A DNA stretch of 64,000 nucleotides from RYN-230 sp963834705 (lineage in GTDB: Bacteria; Actinomycetota; Actinomycetes; Streptosporangiales; Streptosporangiaceae), in assembly GCA_963834705.1 (NCBI GenBank), contig CAWICV010000012.1, forward strand, positions 124,001 to 188,000, in the 5' to 3' direction. Shown here piece after piece: positions 47,006 to 56,167 of the stretch (position 1 is its first letter; every line of letters starts with the position of its first letter). Both the position numbers and the translations under genes were made by a program. Below the pieces are notes generated by a model. That model was not told the origin of the DNA and did no database searches. It was given only the letters and a program-made list of their open reading frames with translations.

Positions 47006-48715
47006 ATGCAAGAAGGTCAGGACCGGAGTGGCGACCAGTCGCCGGAGTTCATGGGTGCCTGGTCACCCATTCCGGCCGGGGACCAGCCGGACCAGCCCTC
47101 CGACAGCACCCCACCTAGGGCCGGCGAACCCGGGCCGGACACCTGGGTAGTCCCCGGGGACCCGGATCAGACGGCGCCGGGCGCCGCGAGCGAGCCAGGT
47201 GAGTTCACCACCCAGCCGGGCCAGCAGCAGCCCGGATACCCGCAGCCGGGACAGCCGGGTCCGGGACAGCCCGGTTACGGCTACGGGCAGCCGGGCTATC
47301 CGCCGCCCGGTGGCTACGGGCAGCCCGGCTACGGCCAGCCGGGCTACCCCCAGCCGGGCGCCGGGTATGGCCAGCCGGGCTATGGCTACGGCCAGCAGGG
47401 TTACCAGCAGTCCGGCTACGGCCAGCCGGGCTACGGCCAGTCCGGTTACGGCCAGCAAGGCTATGGGCAGGGGCCGTGGAGCCAGCCGCCGGGTGGCGCG
47501 GGCAACTGGGGCCTGCCCACTGACATCATCGGTTACGGGCCGGAGCCGCCACGGCGGCGCGGCCCGCGCGCGCTGGTCTACGTCGCGGTGGCGGCGGTGG
47601 CCGCGGCGGTGGGGGCCGGCACCGTGGTAGCGCTGAACCAGAACTCGCAGAACCCCAGTTCGGTCTCCTCGCAGCAGATCCCGTCGCCGAACCGGAACGC
47701 GGACGGCAAAGCCAACACCACCACGCTCAACGAGCAGTCCGTGGCGAACAAGGTCGAGCCGGGCGTGGTGGACATCAATTCCCGGCTCAAGTACGAGAAC
47801 GGGGCGGCCGCAGGCACCGGGATGGTGCTGTCCTCCAATGGCCTGGTGCTGACCAACAACCACGTGGTGGCCGGGTCCACCAGCCTGCACGCCACGGGGG
47901 TCACCGGCGGTAAGACCTACACCGCCCAGGTACTCGGCGTGGACCCGGTGGACGACGTGGCGCTGATCAAGCTGGTCGGCGCGTCCGGGCTGAAGACGGT
48001 GTCGGTCGGCGATTCGGCCAAAGTCACCCTGGGCACCGGCGTGGTGGCCATCGGCAACGCCGGCGGCCAGGGCGGGAAGCCGACGGTGACCAGCGGGACG
48101 ATCACCGCGCTGGGCCGGACCATCACCGCCAGCGACTCGGGCAGCGGCGCCAACAGCGAGACGCTGCACGGCATGCTGCAGACCAACGCCCCGATCGCGG
48201 CGGGCGACTCGGGCGGCCCGCTGTCCAACGCGGCCGGCCAGGTGATCGGCATGGACACCGCCGCGAACAGCCAGTCGCTGGGCGGGCCCGGCACCAACCA
48301 GGGCTTCGCCATCCCGATCAACCGCGCGCTGTCCATCGCCAGGCAGATCGCGGGGGGCCACGCCGGCCCGCACATCCTGCTCGGGCAGAGCGGCTTCATG
48401 GGCATCGGCGTGGACTCGGTCAGCGACGCCCAGCAGTGCCTGGCCAACAGCGGGGTCGGCCCCAACTACCAGGTGCCGGCCAAGTCGGGCGCGCTGGTCT
48501 GCAGCGTGTACCCGGGCACCCCGGCGGCCAAGGCCGGCCTGGCCGCGGGCGACGTGATCACCTCGGTGAACGGCCAGGCGGTGAGCTCGGCCAACGGGCT
48601 GACCACGATCATGCGGAAGTACAAGCCGGGCAGCACGATCTCACTCGGCTACGTGACCGCGAACCACGGCAGCCACACCGGATCGCTCACCCTGATCGCC
48701 GGCCCGGTCAAGTGA
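47006..48715 (+). CDS. HtrA/DegP-like serine protease with PDZ and G/Y/Q/P-rich cytosolic tail
   Basis: 569 aa; ATG 47006 with AAAGGTGA about 5 bases upstream (GTG 46997 also possible). Residues about 60-165 are low-complexity, with some fifteen copies of QPGYGQ/GYGQ-type motifs. One TM helix near 185-207 (ALVYVAVAAVAAAVGAGTVV), then a trypsin-like domain with His in LVLTNNHVVAG, Asp in DPVDDVALIKL and Ser in IAAGDSGGPLSN. A PDZ domain closes the protein (SAVCS-like VYPGTPAAKAGLAAGDVITS). Membrane-anchored envelope quality-control protease. Confidence 0.93.
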   Translation: MQEGQDRSGDQSPEFMGAWSPIPAGDQPDQPSDSTPPRAGEPGPDTWVVPGDPDQTAPGAASEPGEFTTQPGQQQPGYPQPGQPGPGQPGYGYGQPGYPPPGGYGQPGYGQPGYPQPGAGYGQPGYGYGQQGYQQSGYGQPGYGQSGYGQQGYGQGPWSQPPGGAGNWGLPTDIIGYGPEPPRRRGPRALVYVAVAAVAAAVGAGTVVALNQNSQNPSSVSSQQIPSPNRNADGKANTTTLNEQSVANKVEPGVVDINSRLKYENGAAAGTGMVLSSNGLVLTNNHVVAGSTSLHATGVTGGKTYTAQVLGVDPVDDVALIKLVGASGLKTVSVGDSAKVTLGTGVVAIGNAGGQGGKPTVTSGTITALGRTITASDSGSGANSETLHGMLQTNAPIAAGDSGGPLSNAAGQVIGMDTAANSQSLGGPGTNQGFAIPINRALSIARQIAGGHAGPHILLGQSGFMGIGVDSVSDAQQCLANSGVGPNYQVPAKSGALVCSVYPGTPAAKAGLAAGDVITSVNGQAVSSANGLTTIMRKYKPGSTISLGYVTANHGSHTGSLTLIAGPVK

Positions 48716-49769
48716 GCCAAGCCCGCAGCCGGTCCTCCACCTCGGCGATCTGGGCCATCGGGACATGCTCGCCCCGGGAATGCGCGATCTCCGGGTCGCC
48801 CGGGCCGTAGTTCACCGCGGGCATGCCCAGTTCGGCGAACCGGGCCACGTCGGTCCAGCCGAACTTGGGCCCCGGGCTGCCGCCTACCGCGGCCAGCAGG
48901 CTGGCCGCCGCCGGGTCGGCGAGGCCCGGCCGGGCCGCCGCCGCCGAGTCGGTGAACTCCACCTCGAAATCGCTGAACACGTCGCGGAGATGCTGCTGCG
49001 CCTCGGCCACCGTCCGGTCCGGGGCGAACCGGTGGTTCACCGTGACCACGCACTCGTCCGGGATGACGTTGTGCGCCACACCACCGCTGATGAAGACGGC
49101 GTTCAGCCCTTCGTGATACTTCAGCCCGTCGACCACGGGTTCCCGGGGCACGTAGGACTGCAGGACGTCGAGGATGGCACCGGCCTGGTGAATAGCGTTC
49201 TGGCCATTCCAGGAGCGAGCGGAGTGTGCGCGCTTGCCGGTGGTGCGGACCTCAGCCCGCAGCGTGCCCTGGCAGCCACCCTCGATCTTCCCGTTGGTCG
49301 GCTCGAGCAGCACCGCGAACTGGCCGGCCAGCAGGTCCCGGGCGTTGCGGGACAGCCGGAGCAGGCCGTTGCGTTCCGCCTCCACCTCCTCGCCGTCGTA
49401 GAACACGTAGGTCACGTCGCAGCGCGGCCTGGGCAGCGACGCGGCCAGCCGGAGCTGGACCGCCACCCCCGACTTCATGTCGCAGCTGCCGCAGCCGTAC
49501 AGCAGGCCGCGTTCGGCGTGCGACGGCAGGTTGCCGGCGATCGGCACCGTGTCGATGTGCCCGGCCAGCACCACCCGCTGCGGCAAGCCCAGCCGGGTCC
49601 GGGCGACCAGCGCGTTGCCGTCCCGGTGTACGGTCAGGTGCTCGAGGCCATGCAGCGCGGTCTCGATCGCGTCGGCCAGCCGCTCCTCCTCGCCACTGAC
49701 CGACGGGACGTCCACCAGCGCCGCGGTCAGCGTGGCTGGTTCCAGGGAAAGGTCAAGGTCTAGGTCCAC
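48708..49769 (-). CDS. dapE: Succinyl-diaminopimelate desuccinylase
   Basis: 353 aa from GTG 49769, of the actinobacterial DapE type. M20 metallopeptidase motifs: VVLAGHIDTVPI (metal His and catalytic Asp), CGSCDMKSGVAV, and YVFYDGEEVEAERNGL with the catalytic Glu and metal Glu. The C-terminal part includes FGWTDVARFAELGMPAVNYG and a late metal His in EIAHSRGEHV. It releases LL-diaminopimelate for lysine and peptidoglycan. The 3' end overlaps the convergent HtrA gene by 8 bases. Confidence 0.92.
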   Translation of the reverse strand: MDLDLDLSLEPATLTAALVDVPSVSGEEERLADAIETALHGLEHLTVHRDGNALVARTRLGLPQRVVLAGHIDTVPIAGNLPSHAERGLLYGCGSCDMKSGVAVQLRLAASLPRPRCDVTYVFYDGEEVEAERNGLLRLSRNARDLLAGQFAVLLEPTNGKIEGGCQGTLRAEVRTTGKRAHSARSWNGQNAIHQAGAILDVLQSYVPREPVVDGLKYHEGLNAVFISGGVAHNVIPDECVVTVNHRFAPDRTVAEAQQHLRDVFSDFEVEFTDSAAAARPGLADPAAASLLAAVGGSPGPKFGWTDVARFAELGMPAVNYGPGDPEIAHSRGEHVPMAQIAEVEDRLRAWLT

Positions 49770-49833
49770 CCGGTGAGCCTAGCTCGGGGATCATGAGAGA
49801 CGTGAGTATCTGCCCATGCTGAACGGGGGAGCA

Positions 49834-51051
49834 ATGTTCCACGTCGATTCCGAGGTTGGCCGGCTGCGCCAGGTGGTGCTGCACCGGCCGGACCTGGAGC
49901 TGGAGCGGCTGACCCCGGACAACGCGAGCGAGCTGCTGTTCGACGGCGTGCTGTGGGCGGGCCGGGCCCGGGCCGAGCACGACGAGTTCGCCGACGCGCT
50001 GCGCGGCCGCGGGGTAACCGTGCACTACTACGGCGACCTGCTGGCCCAGACCCTGGACGTGCCGCAGGCCCGGGAGTACATCCTGGGCCGGGTGTTCGAC
50101 CCGCGGCTGCACGGGCCGCTGGCCTGCCCCGGGCTGCGGGAGGCGGTCGAAGGCCTGGAATCCGCCCTGCTGGCCCAGGCGCTGACCGGCGGGATCACCA
50201 AGCGGGAGATCCTGGACCTGGCCCCGGAGCCGAAGAGCATCGCGTTCCACTCGCTGGACCCGGATGAGTTCGTGCTGGCCCCACTGCCCAACCTGCTCTA
50301 CCAGCGGGACACCTCGTGCTGGATCTACGGCGGGGTGTCGGTCAACGCGATGGCCATGCCCGCGCGGAGCCGGGAAACCGTCAACGACGAGGCCATCTAC
50401 CGCTGGCACCCGATGTTCGCGGGCGGCGGGTTCGAGGTCTGGTACCACGGGGCGGACGCCGCCCCGGCCACCATCGAGGGCGGCGACATCCTGGTCCTCG
50501 GCAACGGCGCGGTGCTGGCCGGGATGAGCGAGCGGACCACCCCGCAGGCACTGGAGATGCTGGCGCACCGGCTGTTCTCGGCCGGCGCGGCGCGCTGCCT
50601 GGTGGCCATCGACATGCCGAAGGCACGGGCGTTCATGCACCTGGACACCGTGATGACCATGTGTGACTACGGGGTGTTCACCAAGTACCTAGGGCTGGGC
50701 ATGCTGTCCTCGTACACCATCGAGCCGGGCGCGTCGTCGCGCGAGCTGAAGGTCACCGACCACCCGCCGGAGGACATGCACACCGCGCTGGCCGCCGCGC
50801 TCAGCCTGCCCAGCATCCGGGTGCTGACCGCCAGCCAGGACATCCCGGCCGCGCAGCGCGAGCAGTGGGACGACGGCTGCAACGTGCTCGCCATCGAGCC
50901 GGGCGTGGTGGTCGCCTACGACCGGAACGTGACCACCAACCAGTACCTGCGGGACAACGGCATCGAGGTGGTGGCCGTGCCGGGTAGCGAACTCGGCCGC
51001 GGCCGGGGCGGCCCGCGCTGCATGTCCTGCCCGATCGAGCGGGATGCCTGA
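49834..51051 (+). CDS. arcA: Arginine deiminase
   Basis: 405 aa from ATG 49834, which follows GGGGGAGC; ATG 49816 is in frame too. Family motifs: start SEVGRLRQVVLHRPDLELE, NLLYQRDTSCWIYGGV, IEGGDILVLGN, the catalytic His in KARAFMHLDTVMTM and the catalytic Cys in GRGRGGPRCMSCPIER. Converts arginine to citrulline and ammonia. No arcB or arcC lies beside it, so it may serve nitrogen supply or acid defence rather than ATP production from arginine. Confidence 0.95.
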   Translation: MFHVDSEVGRLRQVVLHRPDLELERLTPDNASELLFDGVLWAGRARAEHDEFADALRGRGVTVHYYGDLLAQTLDVPQAREYILGRVFDPRLHGPLACPGLREAVEGLESALLAQALTGGITKREILDLAPEPKSIAFHSLDPDEFVLAPLPNLLYQRDTSCWIYGGVSVNAMAMPARSRETVNDEAIYRWHPMFAGGGFEVWYHGADAAPATIEGGDILVLGNGAVLAGMSERTTPQALEMLAHRLFSAGAARCLVAIDMPKARAFMHLDTVMTMCDYGVFTKYLGLGMLSSYTIEPGASSRELKVTDHPPEDMHTALAAALSLPSIRVLTASQDIPAAQREQWDDGCNVLAIEPGVVVAYDRNVTTNQYLRDNGIEVVAVPGSELGRGRGGPRCMSCPIERDA

Positions 51052-51077
51052 GCCTGGCTCAGCAGCCTGGCTCAGCG

Positions 51078-51419
51078 CTAGTCCGGGTAGCCGGCCTTGC
51101 TGACGGTGAGCAGGATGGCGGAGTCTTCGATCGCGGCCAGAGCATGCCGGCTGTCCGGCACGACCAGGAGGTCGCCGGTGCGGCCGTCCCATTCGTGCGG
51201 CCCGGCGGTCAGCCGGACCCGGCCGCTGAGCACCTGGATAGTCGCCTCGCCGGGGCTCTCATGCTCGTCCAGGGCCGAGCCCGCGGTCAGCGCCAGCACC
51301 GTCTGGCGCAGCGCGTGCTCGTGTCCGCCGTACACGGTCTCCGCGCTGCGCCCACTCGGCGCGGCGGCGGCCCGCTTGGCCTGCTCGCGTACCACGGCAT
51401 CCAGGGATAGCTTCTCCAT
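51078..51419 (-). CDS. Small cupin-domain protein
   Basis: 113 aa from ATG 51419 (GTG 51440 is an alternative). Single cupin barrel: HEHALRQTVLALTAGSALDE, HESPGEATIQVLSGRVRL and GDLLVVPDSRHALAAIEDSA carry the two cupin motifs with metal-binding His. Similar small cupins are found in many actinobacteria without known substrate. It is convergent with the arginine deiminase gene. Confidence 0.8.
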   Translation of the reverse strand: MEKLSLDAVVREQAKRAAAAPSGRSAETVYGGHEHALRQTVLALTAGSALDEHESPGEATIQVLSGRVRLTAGPHEWDGRTGDLLVVPDSRHALAAIEDSAILLTVSKAGYPD

Positions 51420-51584
51420 GACCGCACTCTCTGCCCCCACGGCCCGGCCGTAAAACGGCCCCGGCCGTCCCGGGTGGTTTCCGCGGGGCGGGCCGGGTAC
51501 ATGCGACGACTGTGGCCTGCGTGATACCTGGCAGGCCGCGACTGCGGTGCAGTTCCGGTGGAGCGACGGCTAAGGAGGCCGCGA

Positions 51585-51770
51585 GTGGCGGGCAAATTTG
51601 TACTGAAGAAGGGTTCCAGCGGCAAGTTCCACTTCAACCTGCTGGCGTCGAACGGCCAGGTGATCGCGACCAGCGAGGCCTACGAGAGCAAGCATGCGGC
51701 GCTGAGCGGGATCGAGTCCGTCAAGACGAACGCCCCCGGCGCCGAGGTGGACGACCAGACGGAAGGGTAA
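51585..51770 (+). CDS. DUF1508 (YegP-like) small protein
   Basis: 61 aa from GTG 51585, with the strong site AAGGAGG six bases upstream. One YegP/DUF1508 repeat: FVLKKGSSGKFHFNLLASNG then QVIATSEAYESKHAALSGIE and SVKTNAPGAEV. Many homologues carry two such repeats; this has one. The molecular role of the family is not established. Confidence 0.88.
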   Translation: MAGKFVLKKGSSGKFHFNLLASNGQVIATSEAYESKHAALSGIESVKTNAPGAEVDDQTEG

Positions 51771-51824
51771 CCGGCCATCCTGGCGGCCATGTCCCCCGGC
51801 CGTGGGCCCGGCGTGGCCGCCAGG

Positions 51825-52823
51825 TCAGGCGGCGGACTCGTCCAGCTTCCGCCGGGCGGCCGCCCGCGCGGCGGGGTGGCCTGCTTCGGCCGCGGCTTCG
51901 CGCTCGGCTTCGGCGTTGATCTCACCGCCGAGGAGCACCGCGAGACCCGCCAGGTACAGCCAGAACATCAGGATGACCACGCCCGCGAACGCGCCGTAGG
52001 TTTTTCCGTAATGGCCGAACTTGGCCACGTAGAAAGAGAAACCGAGCGAGGCGAGCAGGAAGATCACCGTTCCGACCACGCCGCCGGGGCTGACCCACTG
52101 CCAGCGGGGTGATTCCCGGTTCGGCCCCCAGTAGTAGTAGACCGAGAACAGCAGCGAGATCACGGCCACGGTGAGCAGCCAGCGCAGCACGGTCCAGGCG
52201 ATGACGAAGGCGGTCCCGGCGAACGGCGCGTGGCCCGCGATGGCCGAGCCGAGCGACGCGCCGAACACGATCAGCACGGAGGCGATGCCGCCGAGCACCA
52301 CCGTGGCCAGCATCAGCGGCGCCGACCACAGCCGCTTGGCCAGGAACTTACGGTCCACCGGCACGTCGTAGGCGATGTCCAGGCCGGTCTGCAGCGCGGT
52401 CAGCCCGGATGACGCACTCCACACCGCGATCACCACGCCGATGATCACGGCGGTGAGCGAGCCACCCGTGGAGTGGCCGGCCGCCGACTCGAGCGCCCGG
52501 CTGAACACCGACTGGGCCCCCGGCGGGAGCGCCTTGTCCAGGCCGCGCACGAGCCGGTGCACGGTGGGCGCGCCGAGCTGGATCAGGCTGGCCAGCCCGA
52601 GCACGGCGATCAGTGCCGGGAACAGGGCCAGGAACCAGTGGTAGGCCAGGCTCCCGGCGCACATCGTGCAGCGGTCGACGGTGAACTCCTTGCCGCTGCG
52701 CTTGAGCGTGTCCCGCCAGCCGGTCCGGCCGAGTTCCAGGGGCGTCTCCGGGCCGCCGGACACCTCACTCTGCGGCGGGATCGCCTCGCCCTGGGCCTGC
52801 CGCGCACTGCCCGCCTCGGTCAT
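51825..52823 (-). CDS. YihY/virulence-factor-BrkB family membrane protein
   Basis: 332 aa with six TM helices. N-terminal VDRCTMCAGSLAYHWFLALF followed by PALIAVLGLASL, the mid-protein SSSGLTALQTGLDIAYDV motif, and FSVYYYWGPNRESPRWQWVS before GGVVGTVIFLLASLGFSFYV match the family formerly called ribonuclease BN. The C-terminal tail is Ala/Glu-rich. Function poorly defined. It starts 3 bases after the DUF4235 stop, so the two form an operon. Confidence 0.87.
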   Translation of the reverse strand: MTEAGSARQAQGEAIPPQSEVSGGPETPLELGRTGWRDTLKRSGKEFTVDRCTMCAGSLAYHWFLALFPALIAVLGLASLIQLGAPTVHRLVRGLDKALPPGAQSVFSRALESAAGHSTGGSLTAVIIGVVIAVWSASSGLTALQTGLDIAYDVPVDRKFLAKRLWSAPLMLATVVLGGIASVLIVFGASLGSAIAGHAPFAGTAFVIAWTVLRWLLTVAVISLLFSVYYYWGPNRESPRWQWVSPGGVVGTVIFLLASLGFSFYVAKFGHYGKTYGAFAGVVILMFWLYLAGLAVLLGGEINAEAEREAAAEAGHPAARAAARRKLDESAA

Positions 52824-52826
52824 CCC

Positions 52827-53135
52827 TTAGCCAGCTTCCTGGGCCTGCAGCCGTTCCTCGTCCTGCTGGCTGTCCTCACCTGGCCAGGTGCCGGTCAGCT
52901 TCTGCGTGCCGGCCGCGGCGCTGCGGTCCAGCGCCGCCCTGACCACGGCGAAGATCGCGCCCTGCAGCGCCGCCGCCAGCAGGATCTCCGGCCAGCTCCG
53001 GGCGGCATCGGTGGCCTGCGGCGCCTCGTCCTCGTGCGCGGCAAGCTGCCAGACCTTTTTAAAGATTGCCCCAGCCAGCATTCCGCCCAGCACGCTGACC
53101 AGGAGACTAATTGGCCTGAATAGCACCTTAATCAT
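52827..53135 (-). CDS. DUF4235 membrane protein
   Basis: 102 aa from ATG 53135, with GGAGGTGGGG about 7 bases upstream. N-terminal TM segment FRPISLLVSVLGGMLAGAIF followed by KKVWQL and a second segment ILLAAALQGAIFAVVRAALD match DUF4235, a small actinobacterial membrane family with two helices. The C-terminus is polar and acidic. Cotranscribed with the YihY-type gene. Confidence 0.85.
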   Translation of the reverse strand: MIKVLFRPISLLVSVLGGMLAGAIFKKVWQLAAHEDEAPQATDAARSWPEILLAAALQGAIFAVVRAALDRSAAAGTQKLTGTWPGEDSQQDEERLQAQEAG

Positions 53136-53190
53136 ATTTCGCCCCACCTCCGCTGCGATGACCTGCTGCGCTACCCGCCCGCCCGGACGC

Positions 53191-53613
53191 CTAACCAACG
53201 CTCTGCGGCTGCTCCGTGGCGGGCACGATCTCCGCGGTGCACTCCGGGCAGCGCCGGGCCGCCAGCGGGATGCTCATCGTGCACTCGGGGCAGTCCCGCT
53301 CGGTGGCGGCCTGGTCCTTCTGGAACAGCTTTATGGCCCGGCTGAACGGGACCACGACCACGAAGTACACGACCAGGGCCGCGATGAGGAAAGACAGCAC
53401 GTCGGTCAGGAACGCGCCGTAGGTGAACTTGGACTTGCCGACGGTGAAGGCCAGCGTGTCGAAGTTCGGCTTGCCGCCGATCAGCGCCAGTAATGGGCTG
53501 ACGAACGAGTTGACGAACTGCTTGACCAGGCCGCTGAACTGGGCGCCGATCACCACCGCGACGGCCAGGTCGACCAGGTTCCCGCGCAGGATGAAGTTCC
53601 TGAAGCCACTCAT
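53191..53613 (-). CDS. mscL: Large-conductance mechanosensitive channel with zinc-ribbon tail
   Basis: 140 aa. N-terminal amphipathic helix and TM1 in GFRNFILRGNLVDLAVAVVI and GAQFSGLVKQFVNSFVSPLL, TM2 in VLSFLIAALVVYFVVVVPFS. The cytosolic C-terminus carries two CPEC knuckles, DCPECTMSIPLAARRCPECT, which can hold a zinc ion; this tail replaces the usual helical bundle end. The pore opens under membrane tension during osmotic downshock. Confidence 0.93.
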   Translation of the reverse strand: MSGFRNFILRGNLVDLAVAVVIGAQFSGLVKQFVNSFVSPLLALIGGKPNFDTLAFTVGKSKFTYGAFLTDVLSFLIAALVVYFVVVVPFSRAIKLFQKDQAATERDCPECTMSIPLAARRCPECTAEIVPATEQPQSVG

Positions 53614-53657
53614 GCCCGGCCTGAGTTCCCGGCTCGGGGCAAGCTATTCATGGGACT

Positions 53658-54617
53658 TCAGGACGGCGTGTTAGCTGGGACCGTGTCAGCTGGTATGGCG
53701 CGGCGGCCGGGCAGGTGCCTGGCCCCGCTGTGCAGGGCGGCCAGGATGACGGCGACCGAGGGCCGCCGGACGCTGGCCGTACGGGCCACCGCATACACGT
53801 CCCGGGCCACCTCGGCGCCGGGCAGTTCGCGGACCACCACCCGGCCTTCGCCCGCGGCCAGCGCCAGCCGGGGCACGGCGGCCACGCCGATGCCCCGGGA
53901 AACCAGGGACATGATCGTGCCCAGGCCCTCGAACTCCCAGGGCATGGCCGGCACCCCGCCCGCGGCGGCCAGCAGCCGGTCTACCGCCTGCCGGGACGGC
54001 TCCCCGGCCGGGGCGGCCATCCACCGGCTGGTCTCGCTCAGCTTGCGCAGGTCCACCGGCTCGGCCGGGTCGGCCAGCGGATGACCGCGCGGCACCACCA
54101 GCACCAGCGGGTCACGCAGCAGCGGGTAGAACTGGAGCATCCCGGCACCGGTGCCGGCCAGCGCGCCCGTCCAGTCGTCGACCAGGGCGACCTCGACCTC
54201 GCCCCAGCGGACCGAGCTGAGCCCCTCGTCCCGCCGGGTCTGCCGGAGCAGCATGGTCAGCGCCGGATGCGCGCGCAGGCTGCGGGCCAGGGCGGGCGCG
54301 AACGCGGCCGCGGCGGTCGGGAACGCGGCCACCGAGACCCGCCCAGACGGCTCACGTTCCCGGGCGGACATATCGGCCTCGGCCTCCTCGACCTGGGCCA
54401 GGATGCGTTCGGCATGGGCGGCCAGCCGGGTGCCCGCGTCGGTAAGCTCGGCGGACCGGGCGGTGCGGTCCAGCAGGATGACCCCGGCTTCCCGTTCCAG
54501 CGCGGCCAGCTGCTGCGAGACCGCGGACGGCGTGTAGCCGAGCGCGGCCGCGGTGGCCGCTATCGTGCCCCGGCCCGCGAACTCCTTGAGCAACCGGAGC
54601 CGGTGCAAATCCAGCAT
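53658..54617 (-). CDS. LysR-family transcriptional regulator
   Basis: 319 aa. N-terminal winged HTH LHRLRLLKEFAGRGTIAATA, ALGYTPSAVSQQLAALEREA, and a periplasmic-binding-like effector domain starting about residue 90. It is divergent from the PLP aminotransferase gene (164 bases between starts), so it probably regulates that gene and itself, as LysR proteins usually do. The intergenic DNA contains atcag-N8-ctgat, which could be its site. Confidence 0.92.
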   Translation of the reverse strand: MLDLHRLRLLKEFAGRGTIAATAAALGYTPSAVSQQLAALEREAGVILLDRTARSAELTDAGTRLAAHAERILAQVEEAEADMSAREREPSGRVSVAAFPTAAAAFAPALARSLRAHPALTMLLRQTRRDEGLSSVRWGEVEVALVDDWTGALAGTGAGMLQFYPLLRDPLVLVVPRGHPLADPAEPVDLRKLSETSRWMAAPAGEPSRQAVDRLLAAAGGVPAMPWEFEGLGTIMSLVSRGIGVAAVPRLALAAGEGRVVVRELPGAEVARDVYAVARTASVRRPSVAVILAALHSGARHLPGRRAIPADTVPANTPS

Positions 54618-54657
54618 AAGACCAGCTTACCCTCAAGGATAGTTATAGCGGCTTGCG

Positions 54658-54687
54658 CTTATGCATATCAGACGGCATGCTGATCAG
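54658..54687. promoter_or_regulatory. Candidate LysR site in the divergent intergenic region
   Basis: The interrupted dyad atcag-N8-ctgat (about 54667-54684) has the T-N11-A form expected of LysR sites, between the divergent LysR and aminotransferase genes. It overlaps the 14-mer cttatgcatatcag that also occurs at 10855-10868. Assignment is by position and form only. Confidence 0.35.
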
Positions 54688-54781
54688 GTGGCCCGGGGGT
54701 CGCTTGAAGACCCACCCCGCTGAGGGCCCATTTTCACGGCGCAGCGCGGCGCTCACCACCCGGATCGAGGAGTCGAGACTC

Positions 54782-56167
54782 ATGACCATGGCTAATACAG
54801 CCATGCCCATTACCGTGCCCAGCGATGCCCTCGCCGCCCGCACCGCCCCGCTGCCACCTGTCCCCCAGCCCACCACCGCCCAGCTGCCGCCCATCCCGGT
54901 GTCGGCCACGCTGGCCGCCAACGAGACCCTGGCCCGCAAGCGCCGGGCCGGCCAGCCGGTGCTGCCGCTGGCCTTCGGCGAGGCCGGGCTGCCCGCTCAT
55001 CCGCTGCTCCGGGACGCGCTCGCCGCGGCCAGCGGCGGCAACGCCTACGGCCCGGTGGCCGGGCTTCCGGCGCTGCGCGAGGCCGCGGCCGGCTACTGGG
55101 TCCGGCGCGGCACACCGGCCAGCGCGTCCTCGGTGGTCTGCGGCCCGGGCAGCAAGGCGCTGCTGTTCGGCCTGCTGCTGGCCATCGGCACCGACGTCGC
55201 GGTGCCCAAGCCGAGCTGGGTGAGCTACGCCGCCCAGGCCACCATGATCGGGTCACGGCCGCACTTCGTGCCCGGCCCGCCCGGTGAGGGTGGAGTCTGC
55301 GACGCCGCGGCGCTGGCCCGGGCCGTGCTGGCCGCCCGGCAGGCGGGCCGCCGGATCGGCGCGGTGGTACTGACCCTGCCGGACAACCCGACCGGACAGC
55401 TGGCCCGCCCGGACAGCGTGCGGGCGCTGTGCCAGGTGGCCCGCGAGCACGACCTGATTATCATCGCCGACGAGATCTACCGTGACCTGGTGCACGACCC
55501 GGCGGCCGGGTTCCCCAGCCCGGTGGCGTACGCGCCGGAGCGGACCGTGATCACTACCGCGCTGAGCAAAAGCCTGGCCCTGGGCGGCTGGCGGATCGGG
55601 GTGGCCCGGCTGCCGGACAGCAGGACCGGGCGCGCGCTCCGGGACCGGCTGCTGGGCATCGGCAGCGAGATATGGTCCGCTCCCTCGCTGCCCATCCAGC
55701 ACGCCGCGGCCCTCGCGTTCAGCGAACCGGGCGAACTTACCGAACGCATCTCGCGGAGCCGGTCGCTGCACGCCGCGGTGGCGGTTGCGATGGCGGATCG
55801 ATTCAGCGCCGCCGGGCTACGGGTGCCCGCGCCGCAGGCAGCGTTCTACCTGTACCCGGACTTCGCGCCGTGGCGGGCCCGGCTGCGCGCGGCCCACGGG
55901 ATCAGCACCGGGGCCGGACTGGCCGGGCACCTGCTGCACCGGTACGGGATGGGCATGCTGCCAGGCAGCGCGTTCGGCGAGGACGACACGGTGCTGCGGA
56001 TGCGGGTGGCCACCGGGCTGCTGTACGGCGAGACCGACGAGCAGCGGGAGATCGCGCTGGCCGCCGCTGACCCGGTACGGCTGCCCTGGATCGCCACCGC
56101 GCTGGACCGCGCCGCGGACGTGCTGGCCGCCCTGGCGCCGCCCGCGGGCGGCTCGGACAGGCCTTAG
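54782..56167 (+). CDS. PLP-dependent aminotransferase, class I/II
   Basis: 461 aa from ATG 54782 with GAGGAG 9 bases upstream; ATG 54788 is close behind. Fold-type I enzyme: GNAYGPVAGLPALREAAAGY, VVLTLPDNPTGQLARP with the Asn-Pro-Thr-Gly motif, IIIADEIYRDLVHD with PLP-binding Asp and Tyr, and the Schiff-base Lys in TTALSKSLALGGWRIG. The substrate is unknown. An N-terminal stretch of about 45 Pro/Ala-rich residues precedes the fold. Divergent LysR control is likely. Its stop overlaps the end of a minus-strand fragment (ttag). Confidence 0.9.
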   Translation: MTMANTAMPITVPSDALAARTAPLPPVPQPTTAQLPPIPVSATLAANETLARKRRAGQPVLPLAFGEAGLPAHPLLRDALAAASGGNAYGPVAGLPALREAAAGYWVRRGTPASASSVVCGPGSKALLFGLLLAIGTDVAVPKPSWVSYAAQATMIGSRPHFVPGPPGEGGVCDAAALARAVLAARQAGRRIGAVVLTLPDNPTGQLARPDSVRALCQVAREHDLIIIADEIYRDLVHDPAAGFPSPVAYAPERTVITTALSKSLALGGWRIGVARLPDSRTGRALRDRLLGIGSEIWSAPSLPIQHAAALAFSEPGELTERISRSRSLHAAVAVAMADRFSAAGLRVPAPQAAFYLYPDFAPWRARLRAAHGISTGAGLAGHLLHRYGMGMLPGSAFGEDDTVLRMRVATGLLYGETDEQREIALAAADPVRLPWIATALDRAADVLAALAPPAGGSDRP

